From Citrobacter rodentium NBRC 105723 = DSM 16636 (GTDB lineage: Bacteria > Pseudomonadota > Gammaproteobacteria > Enterobacterales > Enterobacteriaceae), in the NCBI RefSeq assembly GCF_021278985.1, contig NZ_CP082833.1:4464001-4528000 (forward strand): 64,000 bases of DNA. Direction: 5' to 3'. This document shows positions 26,295 through 35,800 of the stretch, piece after piece. The first letter of the stretch is position 1. Each line of letters begins with the position of its first letter. The notes below the pieces were generated by a model, which was not told the origin of the DNA, did no database searches, and worked only from the letters and a program-made list of their open reading frames with translations. A program made the translations under genes and the position numbers.

Positions 26295-26633
26295 AACCCG
26301 CTTCGCCTGCATTTGAAAGGCGACGATCTCTTTTTCTGCTTAACCTGCCCTTCATCAACGAATACCTGACCGTAACAACTCTGTACAAAAATTTACCCAC
26401 ATTCTTATTGCGGTTTAGTTTTTTCTGACGCAATAGCACAATTTTCAGACAAAACCATCCGCTTTTTGACGCAGTGAAAACGGTTTACAGAAAACCTTCA
26501 CCGCCTGTTTTCTGTACGACTTTTTTGTTTAATGCTAATTAAATATAAGAAAATCATATAAATAGATAACAGGAACGAGATTTGAAGCATAAATCGTGAC
26601 GAAATTTGATATCGTTCACAAAGTTCCAGAAAA

Positions 26634-26692
26634 GACACATTTAGTTACATATTTTTTCTTTTTGAAACTAAATCTTTATATTTGTAGCACTT
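26634..26692 (+). promoter_or_regulatory. OmpR binding cluster (F1-F2-F3) for ompF
   Basis: Three OmpR-type 20-bp elements lie in series: around TTTAGTTACATATTT (F1), TTTCTTTTTGAAACTAAA (F2) and TCTTTATATTTGTAGCACTT (F3). They closely match the E. coli ompF sites. EnvZ/OmpR should therefore control ompF by osmolarity. Confidence 0.82.
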
Positions 26693-26722
26693 TGACGGTA
26701 GCGAAAGGCCGTTTTGAATGGA

Positions 26723-26843
26723 AAGATGCCTTCAGACACATAAAGACACCAAACTCTCATCAATAGTTCCGTAAATTTTTATTGACAGATCTTATTGGCG
26801 GCAGTGGCAGGTGTCATAAAAAAACCAATGAGGGTAATAAATA
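26723..26843 (+). promoter_or_regulatory. ompF -10 element and 5' leader
   Basis: The -10 is AAGATG (26723-26728) as in E. coli, with no good -35, which fits dependence on OmpR. The start would be near 26734, giving a leader of about 110 nt. The end of this leader (ATGAGGGTAATAAATAATG) is the region paired by the MicF antisense RNA in E. coli. Confidence 0.7.
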
Positions 26844-27968
26844 ATGATGAAGCGCAATATTCTGGCAGTGGTTATCCCTGCTCTGATGGCAGCGGGTGCG
26901 GCGAACGCTGCAGAAATCTATAATAAAGACGGCAACAAGCTGGACCTGTACGGTAAAGCGGTTGGTCTGCACTATTTTTCTAAAGGCAACGGTGAAAACA
27001 GCTACGCTGGCGACGGCGACCAGACCTATGCCCGTCTTGGTTTCAAAGGGGAAACACAGATTAACGATCAGCTGACCGGTTATGGTCAGTGGGAATATCA
27101 GTTCCAGGGTAACAACTCTGAAGGCGGTTCTGACGCGCAGGACGGCAACAAAACCCGTCTGGCGTTCGCCGGTCTGAAATTCGGCGATGCAGGTTCTCTG
27201 GACTACGGTCGTAACTACGGTATCGTTTACGATGCGCTGGGCTACACCGATATGCTGCCAGAATTTGGCGGCGATACCGCTTACAGCGATAACTTCTTCG
27301 TGGGTCGTGTGGGTGGCGTTGCTACCTACCGTAACTCCAACTTCTTCGGTCTGGTTGAAGGTCTGAACTTTGGCGTCCAGTACCTGGGCAAAAACGAGCG
27401 CGCCAGCAGCTACGACGTTGATCCGCTGGATCCGTCCGACAACAACTTCAGCGATGTGCGTCGTTCTAACGGCGACGGCTGGGGTGGCTCTCTGAGCTAC
27501 GAATTCGAAGGCTTCGGCATCGTGGGTGCTTACGGCGCCGCCGATCGTACCAATGCGCAGACTAACCCGGCGCTGCGCGGCCAAGGCGAAAAAGCTGAAC
27601 AGTGGGCAACCGGTCTGAAATACGACGCCAACAACCTCTACCTGGCGGCTAACTACGGTGAAACCCGTAACGCCACTCCGATCAGTGGCGGTTTTGCCAA
27701 CAAGACCCAGGACATCCTGTTAGTCGCTCAGTATCAGTTCGACTTCGGCCTGCGTCCGTCCATCGCTTACACCAAATCTAAAGCGAAAGACGTTGAAGGC
27801 GTAGGCAGCGAAGACCTGGTGAACTACGTTGAAGTAGGCGCAACCTACTATTTCAACAAAAACATGTCCACCTATGTTGACTACATCATCAACCAGATCG
27901 ACTCTGACAACAAACTGGGCGTAGGCTCTGACGACACCGTCGCAGTCGGTATCGTTTACCAGTTCTGA
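26844..27968 (+). CDS. ompF: Outer membrane porin OmpF
   Basis: This 374-residue porin has a 22-residue signal peptide (MMKRNILAVVIPALMAAGAA then NA) and a mature start AEIYNKDGNKLDLYGK. It forms trimeric 16-stranded barrels for passive entry of small hydrophilic solutes. The constriction loop L3 contains LPEFGGDTAYSDNFF, and the protein ends with Phe (VGIVYQF) as needed for Bam assembly. The mature form is about 352 residues compared with 340 in E. coli; extra residues lie in surface loops. Position, OmpR sites and leader identify it as OmpF, not OmpC. Confidence 0.95.
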   Translation: MMKRNILAVVIPALMAAGAANAAEIYNKDGNKLDLYGKAVGLHYFSKGNGENSYAGDGDQTYARLGFKGETQINDQLTGYGQWEYQFQGNNSEGGSDAQDGNKTRLAFAGLKFGDAGSLDYGRNYGIVYDALGYTDMLPEFGGDTAYSDNFFVGRVGGVATYRNSNFFGLVEGLNFGVQYLGKNERASSYDVDPLDPSDNNFSDVRRSNGDGWGGSLSYEFEGFGIVGAYGAADRTNAQTNPALRGQGEKAEQWATGLKYDANNLYLAANYGETRNATPISGGFANKTQDILLVAQYQFDFGLRPSIAYTKSKAKDVEGVGSEDLVNYVEVGATYYFNKNMSTYVDYIINQIDSDNKLGVGSDDTVAVGIVYQF

Positions 27969-27993
27969 TAGCAGTCCGCTTTGTTAAATGCCT

Positions 27994-28022
27994 AAAAAAC
28001 AGGACTTCGGTCCTGTTTTTTT
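27994..28022 (+). terminator. ompF terminator
   Basis: Stem AAAAAACAGGAC/GTCCTGTTTTTT with a TTCG tetraloop. Confidence 0.94.
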
Positions 28023-28081
28023 ATGCCTGTCAGCAAAATCTTGCGACTTCACAAAACCTTGAGAGTTTTCACGAGTAACGG

Positions 28082-28110
28082 TTGGCATTTTGTAAATCTA
28101 CCGTTAACCT
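28082..28110 (+). promoter_or_regulatory. aspC promoter
   Basis: TTGGCA (28082-28087) and TAACCT (28105-28110) with a 17-bp spacer, about 42 bp upstream of the aspC start codon. Confidence 0.55.
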
Positions 28111-28151
28111 GATAGCGGATTTCCCTTCTGTAACTACAATGGAACCTCGTC

Positions 28152-29342
28152 ATGTTTGAGAACATTACCGCCGCTCCCGCCGACCCGATTCTGGGCCTGG
28201 CCGATCTGTTTCGTGCTGATGACCGCCCCGGGAAAATTAACCTTGGTATCGGCGTCTATAAAGATGAGACTGGCAAAACGCCGGTACTGACCAGCGTTAA
28301 AAAAGCCGAGCAGTATTTACTCGAAAATGAAACGACAAAAAACTACCTCGGCATTGACGGTATTCCGGAATTTGGCCGTTGCACCCAGGAACTGCTGTTC
28401 GGCAAAGGTAGCGCGCTGGTCAACGAAAAGCGCGCCCGTACGGCGCAGACGCCTGGCGGTACCGGCGCGCTGCGCGTAGCGGCCGATTTCCTTGCTAAAA
28501 ACACGGCGGTTAAGCGTGTCTGGGTCAGCAACCCGAGCTGGCCGAACCATAAGAGCGTCTTCAGCTCTGCGGGTCTGGAAGTGCGTGAATATGCGTACTA
28601 TGACGCGGAAAACCACGCGCTGGACTTCGACGCGCTGCTGAACAGCCTCAGCGAAGCGCAGGCTGGCGACGTGGTGCTGTTCCACGGCTGCTGCCACAAC
28701 CCGACCGGTATCGATCCGACGCTGGAGCAGTGGCAGACGCTGGCTCAGCTTGCCGTCGACAAAGGCTGGCTGCCCCTGTTTGACTTTGCCTACCAGGGCT
28801 TTGCCCGCGGTCTGGAAGAGGACGCAGAGGGACTGCGCGCCTTCGCCGCGCTGCATAAAGAACTTATCGTCGCCAGCTCCTATTCGAAGAACTTCGGCCT
28901 GTACAATGAGCGCGTCGGCGCCTGTACGCTGGTGGCCACCGATGCGGAAACCGTCGACCGCGCATTCAGCCAGATGAAATCAGTGATTCGCGCCAACTAC
29001 TCCAACCCGCCAGCGCACGGCGCTTCCGTTGTCGCCACGATCCTCAGCAACGACGCGCTGCGCGCCATCTGGGAACAGGAACTGACCGACATGCGCCAGC
29101 GTATTCAGCGTATGCGTCTGCTGTTCGTCAATACGCTACAGGAGAAAGGCGCTAATCGTGATTTCAGCTTCATCATCCAGCAGAACGGCATGTTCTCGTT
29201 CAGCGGCCTGACCAAAGAGCAGGTACTGCGTCTGCGCGAAGAGTTTGGCGTCTATGCGGTTGCATCGGGTCGCGTTAACGTCGCCGGAATGACCCCGGAC
29301 AACATGGCGCCGCTGTGCGAAGCTATCGTCGCCGTGCTGTAA
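28152..29342 (+). CDS. aspC: Aspartate aminotransferase
   Basis: This 396-residue class I PLP enzyme interconverts aspartate and 2-oxoglutarate with oxaloacetate and glutamate, and also transaminates aromatic amino acids. The PLP Schiff-base lysine is Lys246 in SSYSKNFGLYNERVG. HGCCHNPTGID and FDFAYQGFA carry PLP contacts, and the C-terminal SGRVNVAGM holds the carboxylate-binding Arg. The length equals E. coli AspC. It is monocistronic with promoter and terminator. Confidence 0.98.
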   Translation: MFENITAAPADPILGLADLFRADDRPGKINLGIGVYKDETGKTPVLTSVKKAEQYLLENETTKNYLGIDGIPEFGRCTQELLFGKGSALVNEKRARTAQTPGGTGALRVAADFLAKNTAVKRVWVSNPSWPNHKSVFSSAGLEVREYAYYDAENHALDFDALLNSLSEAQAGDVVLFHGCCHNPTGIDPTLEQWQTLAQLAVDKGWLPLFDFAYQGFARGLEEDAEGLRAFAALHKELIVASSYSKNFGLYNERVGACTLVATDAETVDRAFSQMKSVIRANYSNPPAHGASVVATILSNDALRAIWEQELTDMRQRIQRMRLLFVNTLQEKGANRDFSFIIQQNGMFSFSGLTKEQVLRLREEFGVYAVASGRVNVAGMTPDNMAPLCEAIVAVL

Positions 29343-29358
29343 GCCAGCCTGAAAAGAG

Positions 29359-29387
29359 AAAGCCCGCGACAGACGCGGGCTTTTTTT
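29359..29387 (+). terminator. aspC terminator
   Basis: Perfect 10-bp stem AAAGCCCGCG/CGCGGGCTTT, loop ACAGA, then a T run. It lies between the convergent aspC and gloC genes. Confidence 0.93.
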
Positions 29388-29426
29388 CGCCGGTGGATAG
29401 CTGGCGTATTGCCAGCCTTCAGGCAT

Positions 29427-30074
29427 TTACCAGACCGGCATTTCGTCCTGCAGGAACGGATTATGCAGGCGTTCATAACCCAGCGTCGACAGCGGTCCGT
29501 GGCCGGGAATAAACGTCACGTCATCGCCTAACGGCAGCAGCTTACTCTTGATTGAATCAATCAACTGGCTGTGATCGCCGCGCGGAAAATCGCTGCGCCC
29601 TACTCCGCCTTTAAAGATCACATCGCCGGAAATAAGCAGACGGGAGCGATCGTCAAAAAAGACGATGTGGCCGGGCGTATGGCCGGGGCAATGCAACACC
29701 TGTAAAGTCACATTCCCTACGTTTACGCTCTCTCCTTCCTCCAGCCAGCGATCGGGCGTCAGAGGCTGACACTCGTCAAGGCCGAACATGCGACTCTGGG
29801 CAGGTAATCCCTGTAACCAGAACTCATCTTCTTTTTCCGGACCGATAACCGGTACGCCATAATGCGCCGCCAGCTCCGCCGCCGCGCCCACGTGATCGAG
29901 ATGACCGTGGGTCAGCAGGATTTGCATTAACGTTACGCCGCTGGCGTCCACTTCCTGTTTGATTTTCTCAGCGTCGCCGCCAGGATCGACAAGCGCCGCC
30001 AGACGAGTCTGCTCACACCAGATCAAAGAGCAGTTCTGAGAAAAGGCGGTGACCGGAATAATACGATAGTTCAT
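29427..30074 (-). CDS. gloC: Type II glyoxalase GloC (YcbL)
   Basis: This 215-residue metallo-beta-lactamase-fold hydrolase matches E. coli YcbL, which splits S-lactoylglutathione. The metal motif THGHLDH is at 55-61, with further ligands in HCPGHTPGH, SGDVIF and the C-terminal PGHGP. It has no signal peptide. It lies 19 bp after mepK on the same strand and may be co-transcribed with it, although their functions differ. Confidence 0.96.
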   Translation of the reverse strand: MNYRIIPVTAFSQNCSLIWCEQTRLAALVDPGGDAEKIKQEVDASGVTLMQILLTHGHLDHVGAAAELAAHYGVPVIGPEKEDEFWLQGLPAQSRMFGLDECQPLTPDRWLEEGESVNVGNVTLQVLHCPGHTPGHIVFFDDRSRLLISGDVIFKGGVGRSDFPRGDHSQLIDSIKSKLLPLGDDVTFIPGHGPLSTLGYERLHNPFLQDEMPVW

Positions 30075-30093
30075 ACTGCTCCTGTTTCGTTAA

Positions 30094-30642
30094 TCACCAG
30101 TGCCGTACGGGACCGGTGTCGATATGCACAAAGTTACTGCGTGGGTAGTATCCTACACCACCTGCGCGCATAGACAACGCGGCTTTGCGAATATGACTTA
30201 ACGAAACGCCTTCAATATGAAAATCCATTGCCTGGCCTTTGGTGTGGTAGCTTTTCTTCGCCACCCCACGGCTGTGCGCGCGCAGTTCATTGTTCGTATC
30301 CAGCGAGCGATACCCGGAAATCAGTTGAACGGGCCTGCGGGTGCCCAACAGTCCTTGCAGACGGAAAAGCTGGTCAAAAAGTCCCGGATCGATGGATTTC
30401 ACCTTATTTGCGCGATAGTCGCGGAAAAAATGGTTAAGTTTGGCTAATTCATCCTGAATATAAGCTCTGCCATCAAAAAATTCCGCTTTGATTGTCTCTC
30501 CGGTATGGAGATTATTCAGCGTCAGAATACGCGGACGAGGGGTGGAGAGTGTGGCAAACGCAGGCACGGGCAGGATGGCGGCGCCGAGGGCAGCCCCACC
30601 TAACGCCAGCAGTTTGCGGCGATTAGCGTCAAAATTGTCCAT
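30094..30642 (-). CDS. mepK: Murein DD-endopeptidase MepK
   Basis: This 182-residue M15-family zinc peptidase cuts peptidoglycan crosslinks, with preference for mDAP-mDAP bonds made by LD-transpeptidases. A twin-arginine type signal (NRRKLLALGGAALGAAI) ends at about AFA30. Zinc ligands are His133 and Asp140 (YHTKGQAMDFH) and His173 (FVHID). It is next to ldtD, which makes the crosslinks MepK can cut, so the pair forms a functional unit. Confidence 0.96.
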   Translation of the reverse strand: MDNFDANRRKLLALGGAALGAAILPVPAFATLSTPRPRILTLNNLHTGETIKAEFFDGRAYIQDELAKLNHFFRDYRANKVKSIDPGLFDQLFRLQGLLGTRRPVQLISGYRSLDTNNELRAHSRGVAKKSYHTKGQAMDFHIEGVSLSHIRKAALSMRAGGVGYYPRSNFVHIDTGPVRHW

Positions 30643-30749
30643 GGTAATAAGGTCTACAGGTAAAAGGTCATCAACAATATGCTTAGCGCACGAAGGGCAC
30701 CTTAACCGGCAAAAAAGCTGCCGTCAAGATAACCCAACCTCAGCAACAA

Positions 30750-30774
30750 CGGGGCTTGCGGCGAGACAGCCCCG
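30750..30774 (-). terminator. Possible ldtD terminator
   Basis: Minus-strand stem CGGGGCT/AGCCCCG (30768-30774 and 30750-30756) is followed by TTGTTG, only a weak T tract. It may attenuate rather than end ldtD transcription before mepK. Confidence 0.5.
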
Positions 30775-30819
30775 CTATTGCCAGTTACTACGACACCATA
30801 ATGACCAGAACGTCTTCAT

Positions 30820-32640
30820 TTACCTGATTAATTGTTCCGCTTTTTCCACAATTTGTGCGCTGGATCGCGCCGTCAGATCGTAATTGTAAATATCCGTGCG
30901 GTATTGCGTGCGTCCATCTGCGCCAACAAATGCCGTCAGATAGTACAGGTTGACCGGGATCGTCTGGCGAATGGTGACATAGCGGGTGTTTCCTTGCTTC
31001 AGCGCGTCGGAGATGCGCGTGTCGTTCCAGCCTGCGTCCTGCAACAGCATGTTAGCCAGCTCAGACGCCTTATTCACCCGCACACAGCCGGAACTTAACG
31101 CCCGGGCATCTTTACTGAACAGAGTATGGTTCGGCGTATCGTGCAGATAGATGGCATCGGAGCTCGGCATATTAAATTTATACCGCCCCAGTGAGTTATG
31201 CGCCCCGGGCGCCTGCTGGAAGCGGAACGGCAGATTTGACGGGGTAATCGTTGACCAGTCAACCTGCCACGGATCGATAGCGTCTTTGCTGTTCCAGCCG
31301 CGCATAACGGTATACCCGTGGCGCTCAAGATAGCCCGGATCGTTCCACAACTTCGGTAAGATATCCTTGCGCGCCAGCGTCGGCGGCACGTTCCACGGCG
31401 GATTAACCACCACGTTATTTAACGCGCTGCTCATCATCGGCGTTTTCCGATCGGGACGCCCGACAATAACGCGGGAGGCCAGCACCTGGCTGCCGTTCTG
31501 ATAATAAACCAGCGAGTAGGCCGGAATATTCACCATAATGCCCGTCGACAGCTCTGCCGGAAGCAAACGCAGACGCTGAATATTTAGCGCCAGCCCCCCT
31601 GCGCGCTGCGCCGGAGTGACGTTCATCCAATAGCGGGTGGCGGGCCCAATCGCGCCATCCGCCCCCAGCCCCTGCCAGGCCTGGAATTGCTTGACCGCCG
31701 CAACCAGTTCACGATCGTAAGCCGCCGGTTTGTTACTCACGACCGCGGCCTGCTTCTCTTTCACCGGCGCGGATGGACTGACGACCACGTTTTGCGCATC
31801 GTCACCAGGCAGGGCAATTTTTGGCCCACCGTCCAGCATACCGGAACGTTTAAGGATCTCGCGCAGGGCGGGAACATCGCTGCTCCACTGCCCCGGACGC
31901 AGCGTCGCGGCGCTGCGCAATTGCGGCCAGGGACGGGAATCCCCCACCAGCGCCAGCAGCGACTGATGCATTCTGGCATATTGCGGATGCGCAGGCGCCA
32001 GGCTGGCAATAAAGCGCGGCAATTCGCCATTATCCAGCGCCAGCTGCCATTGATTGATGACCGACAGCGCTGGCGTCGCCAGCTTGTACGGTTTGTTGCT
32101 GTATAACCAGCGGTTGCCATTGACCGGAATACCCGCCACAAACTGGAGATAGCCCATCATGGCGTCGGAAAGCACCACGTCACGGGCTTGCCCGCTGACT
32201 GCCGGATCGGTCAGCAACTCAACCCAACGGGTAAACTGCGGCTGGAAACCCGCAATCGCGACCTCCGCCAGCTGTTGCTGGAAGGCGCGAACCGCATCGC
32301 GGTTTTCCCACATCGGTTTCATTTCGCGCGCAGCATAAAGCAGCGTTAACTGATCCATATAGGCAGGCGTGTACCCGGAAGGCAATCCGGTAAGCAGCTG
32401 CTGGCGAACCGAGCCGATATCAATACCTTCCGGCAAGGGCTTAATGCCCGCCATAATGCCGGTCACTGGCGACTGTTCCAGCGGCTGCGACAGCGACGTT
32501 GGCTGTGCGCCCATTATTGCTGAGCTGTCAGACGGTACAATTTCAGGCTCGTCGGCCTGCGCAGTGAACAGCGGAGCAAACGTCACTAGGCACAAACTCA
32601 GCGCTGACAGCTGACGACCACGATTTTTCTTTAGCAACAT
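30820..32640 (-). CDS. ldtD: L,D-transpeptidase LdtD (YcbB)
   Basis: This 606-residue periplasmic enzyme makes mDAP-mDAP (3-3) crosslinks in peptidoglycan. It has an N-terminal signal segment (about 1-30), a scaffold region, a PG_binding_1 domain (AVKQFQAWQGLGADGAIGPATRYW) and a YkuD catalytic domain with HDTPNH and SSGCVRVN, catalytic Cys519. I chose the ATG at 32640, preceded by AGGGGG at a good distance; the upstream ATG at 32694 has no ribosome site and would add 18 residues. The extra sequence in E. coli (615 residues) lies in linkers. Confidence 0.94.
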   Translation of the reverse strand: MLLKKNRGRQLSALSLCLVTFAPLFTAQADEPEIVPSDSSAIMGAQPTSLSQPLEQSPVTGIMAGIKPLPEGIDIGSVRQQLLTGLPSGYTPAYMDQLTLLYAAREMKPMWENRDAVRAFQQQLAEVAIAGFQPQFTRWVELLTDPAVSGQARDVVLSDAMMGYLQFVAGIPVNGNRWLYSNKPYKLATPALSVINQWQLALDNGELPRFIASLAPAHPQYARMHQSLLALVGDSRPWPQLRSAATLRPGQWSSDVPALREILKRSGMLDGGPKIALPGDDAQNVVVSPSAPVKEKQAAVVSNKPAAYDRELVAAVKQFQAWQGLGADGAIGPATRYWMNVTPAQRAGGLALNIQRLRLLPAELSTGIMVNIPAYSLVYYQNGSQVLASRVIVGRPDRKTPMMSSALNNVVVNPPWNVPPTLARKDILPKLWNDPGYLERHGYTVMRGWNSKDAIDPWQVDWSTITPSNLPFRFQQAPGAHNSLGRYKFNMPSSDAIYLHDTPNHTLFSKDARALSSGCVRVNKASELANMLLQDAGWNDTRISDALKQGNTRYVTIRQTIPVNLYYLTAFVGADGRTQYRTDIYNYDLTARSSAQIVEKAEQLIR

Positions 32641-32781
32641 CCCTTGCCCCCTGTTTTTAAACGACATGCCCATTATTCTGGGGATTTTCTTCATTATAGA
32701 AAGGCCAGAACCCTGTTGCCTTACCTTATGTAAAGAAGTTTAAAGATAACGCAGCAGAGGAAAGAAGTTAAGCATTAAGAG

Positions 32782-32810
32782 AAAAGCCCCGCAGCGTGAT
32801 CGCTACGGGG
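32782..32810 (-). terminator. Terminator of the adhesin gene
   Basis: On the minus strand a 10-bp stem (32801-32810 with 32787-32796, one G-U pair, loop ATCA) is followed by TTTTC. It closes the adhesin transcript before ldtD. Confidence 0.85.
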
Positions 32811-32817
32811 GTGAGGT

Positions 32818-35800
32818 TTACTGTACGGTTAAAGAGACTGTGATGTCGTAGACCAGTAAATTATTATCATTATGCCATTCCGTTCCTTTGAACGTGATGC
32901 GGCCAGTATAACGTCCTGGAGAGAGGGTTGGGTTATCATCCGCACTGAAATTAATAACCGGTGCACTTGTACCAGAATTATAACAGCTTATGGCGTTGTT
33001 AAATTCGACTCTGCCGCATCCGCCAGTTGATCGTTGCCCCTTAAATATGACATTAACAGTTTCCCCATTATCGGTTGTCATTGGTACCGTCAACCTTGTA
33101 GTCGCACCAACATGACTATTCCATATTAACGAGGTGGGCCCCTGAGTCTCGCCAATTACTACGAAGCCAACAGATGCTGTAGTCGTCGATACGGCATCAT
33201 TACCGGTATAACTCGAACTGTTTCCTGTTATATTCCAGTCAACATATAGAGTATCAACAAATGAAACCTCATTATTGCTGAGATTTGTGCCATTGGCTGT
33301 CGCAGTAACAGTGGCGATCCCGACAGTACTCCCTTTCAATTTCACCGCTGTGTTACCTGAGCTGTCCGTCGTAGTTTCCTGTGCTGACAATGTGTTCAGG
33401 TTGGTTGTCCAGGCGACAGTCAGCCCTTCTACAGGGTTGTCGTTGGCATCATTCACAACTGCGTTATAGGTCACCCCTGTACTGTTAATAACAGGGTTTA
33501 TCATATTTGGCCTTAGGGAAATCAGCCTCGCCGTTTTCGTATCACCAATAAACTTCGTATCACCGCCCGTCTTCTGACCTCCGGCGTTTACTACTGGGGT
33601 GGCCGTCACCTTCACTTCGCCCGACTTCAGCGAGGTGCCCTTCATTGTCGCTTTACCCTCTGCATCGGTATCGCTGCTTGCTGGCGTCAGCGTAACCCCG
33701 CTCAGACTGCTGCTCCAGTTCAGGGTGGCGCCGGTCAGAATATTACCGTTGGCATCCGTCACGGTGGCCGTCCAGGTGATGGTTTCGGCGCCATCAGCCA
33801 CCGCCTGCGGTTTGTCCGCGACGATGCCGGTAACCTTCGCCGTCGCCACGTTCCCTATTACCTGTAACGTCTGAATTTTGCTGCTGCCGCCCGTAGTGGC
33901 CGTCACGTCGATAGCGCCCGCTTTCAGGCTGCTGAAGGCCACGGTTGCCGTACCATCATCGCCCGTCACTGACGAATTTACGCTGAGGCGACTGGCAGCT
34001 TCACTGCTGGTCCAGTTGACTGTCACCCCAGAGACAGGATGCTGTTGTGCATCCACGACCAGAGCAGTGAGAGTCACCGTGTCCCGATCTGCCACAATAC
34101 CCGTGGTTTTATCTGCCGTCAGGGATGTGATTTGCGCGGTGCTGCTGTCTGCCGTAAAACGCAGATTCTCCATCGACTTCACTGTCCCGTTAATGCTGGC
34201 CGCCACAGTGTAGGTCGCCACATTGTCTGAGGCCAGCGCCACGCGGGCCACGCCGTTGGCATCCGTTTTACTGCTATTCGCCGACAGTTTTCCGGTGGTC
34301 GGTGACGCCTGCCAGTTGACATCCATGCCGCCCAGTGGGTTACCGTTCGCATCGGCGATCGTGGCGCTGAGGGTAATGGCATCCGATCCATTCGCCAGCG
34401 CCGTCGGCTTATCGCTGGTGATGGTATTCACTTTCGCCGTCGCGGCATCCGCTACAAATGTTACCTTATCCGCCGCCGTTGCCGTCGCTTCGAGGGTCTG
34501 CGCCGTCACTACCACATCGCCCGCCTTAATGGACGTCACGGTAATCTGCGACGTACCGTCAGCGCCGCTGGTGGTACGGGTGGAGCTCAACTTCGCATCG
34601 GCGCTGTCTGCAGACCAGTTGACCGTAGCGCCCTGCACGACGTTCCCCTGCATGTCCGTCACCGTCGCGGTATAGGTAATTTTATCCGTTCCGTTCGCCG
34701 TGGCCTGCGGTTTATCCGCCATCAGCACGCTCACGCTTTGCGTGCTGCTGTCTGCCACAAAAGTGATGGGATCCGTTTCCTGCATGGTGCCATTCACTTC
34801 AGCACTCACCGTGACGGTACCGGTTTTCGATGCTTTCAGCGTCAGTACGGCAATACCGCTGCTGTCGGTGGTCGAAGTGCTGGTCGTGACCGGCGTGTTA
34901 TCCGTTTTCTCTACCTTCCAGTTTACCGTCACTCCGGAAAGCGGATGGCTGTAGCCGTCCATGACCAGAGCCGTTACCCTGCCTGTATCGTTATTGTTCG
35001 CCACTACCTGCTTTTTGTTGCTGTCTATCGTCACCACTTTTGCCGTAGACCTGTCCGCAGTAAACGTCAGCGGCGACGTACTCAGGGCATTACCCCCTTG
35101 CAGCTGCGCCGTCACCACCGTGGTGATGATATTCTGACTGGTCACCTGGATCTGCGCCGCCCCGCTCTCATCGGTACTGCTCTGCGACGCGGACAGCAAT
35201 GCCTGAGCATTGTCGGCAGACCAGTTCACCACGGCATCTTTCAGCGCCCTGCCATACTGGTCCGTCACATGCGCCGTCAGCGTAACGGGCGCGCTGCCGC
35301 TCGCCAGCGCACTGGTGCCGGAGGCGTCAAGCGTGGTCAACTGCGGTATCATCACCGTTGCCTCTTCAATCAGCTTCGCGGAGGCCAGCTTTATGGCGCC
35401 ATCAATCAGCGGCTGGATGGTCAGGGTGTCCGGCGTGGTGCCGCTGGTCAGCGTAGCCATGTAAACGCCGCTGCCGGATTCCGTAAAAGCCCCCATCGTC
35501 GGCGCCTTGTCAGGCGTTGTACCCTCCGTTTTCGCGACAGCGGTGACCGAAGAGGTCAGCGCCGCCGTCAGGCGCGAAGCCAGACCCGTTGCCGCTTCAC
35601 CCGCACTGGTTTTCAGCGTCACGCTCACCGTGGCAGGTGTTTTCCCGTCTGCCGGTACTTTCGTCGGCGAAACGGTCGTGGCGGACAGCAGGGTGTTGAC
35701 GTCAATCCCGTTCACCGTGACATTTACCCGCTCCGCTGCCGAAGCATTGCCCTTTTTATCCCACGCGGTGGCGCTCAGGGTGTAGCTGTTACTGCCGCTG

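Larger units (their letters stand above)
26259..26843. other. asnS-ompF intergenic region
   Basis: This 585-bp gap contains no gene. It holds the asnS terminator at 26270-26294, then an AT-rich stretch (about 26330-26630) where I see no element I can name, although E. coli has distal OmpR and IHF sites in this interval. It ends with the ompF OmpR cluster, promoter and leader. Confidence 0.7.

Noticed and set aside
24951..26312. 453-codon open frame opposite asnS
   Set aside because: Mirror of a GC-rich, highly expressed gene; the composition is typical of antisense artefacts and asnS is certain.
33252..35355. Regular repeats in the adhesin as a CRISPR array or minisatellite
   Set aside because: The period is about 300 bp, the reading frame is kept, and the units are divergent protein domains.
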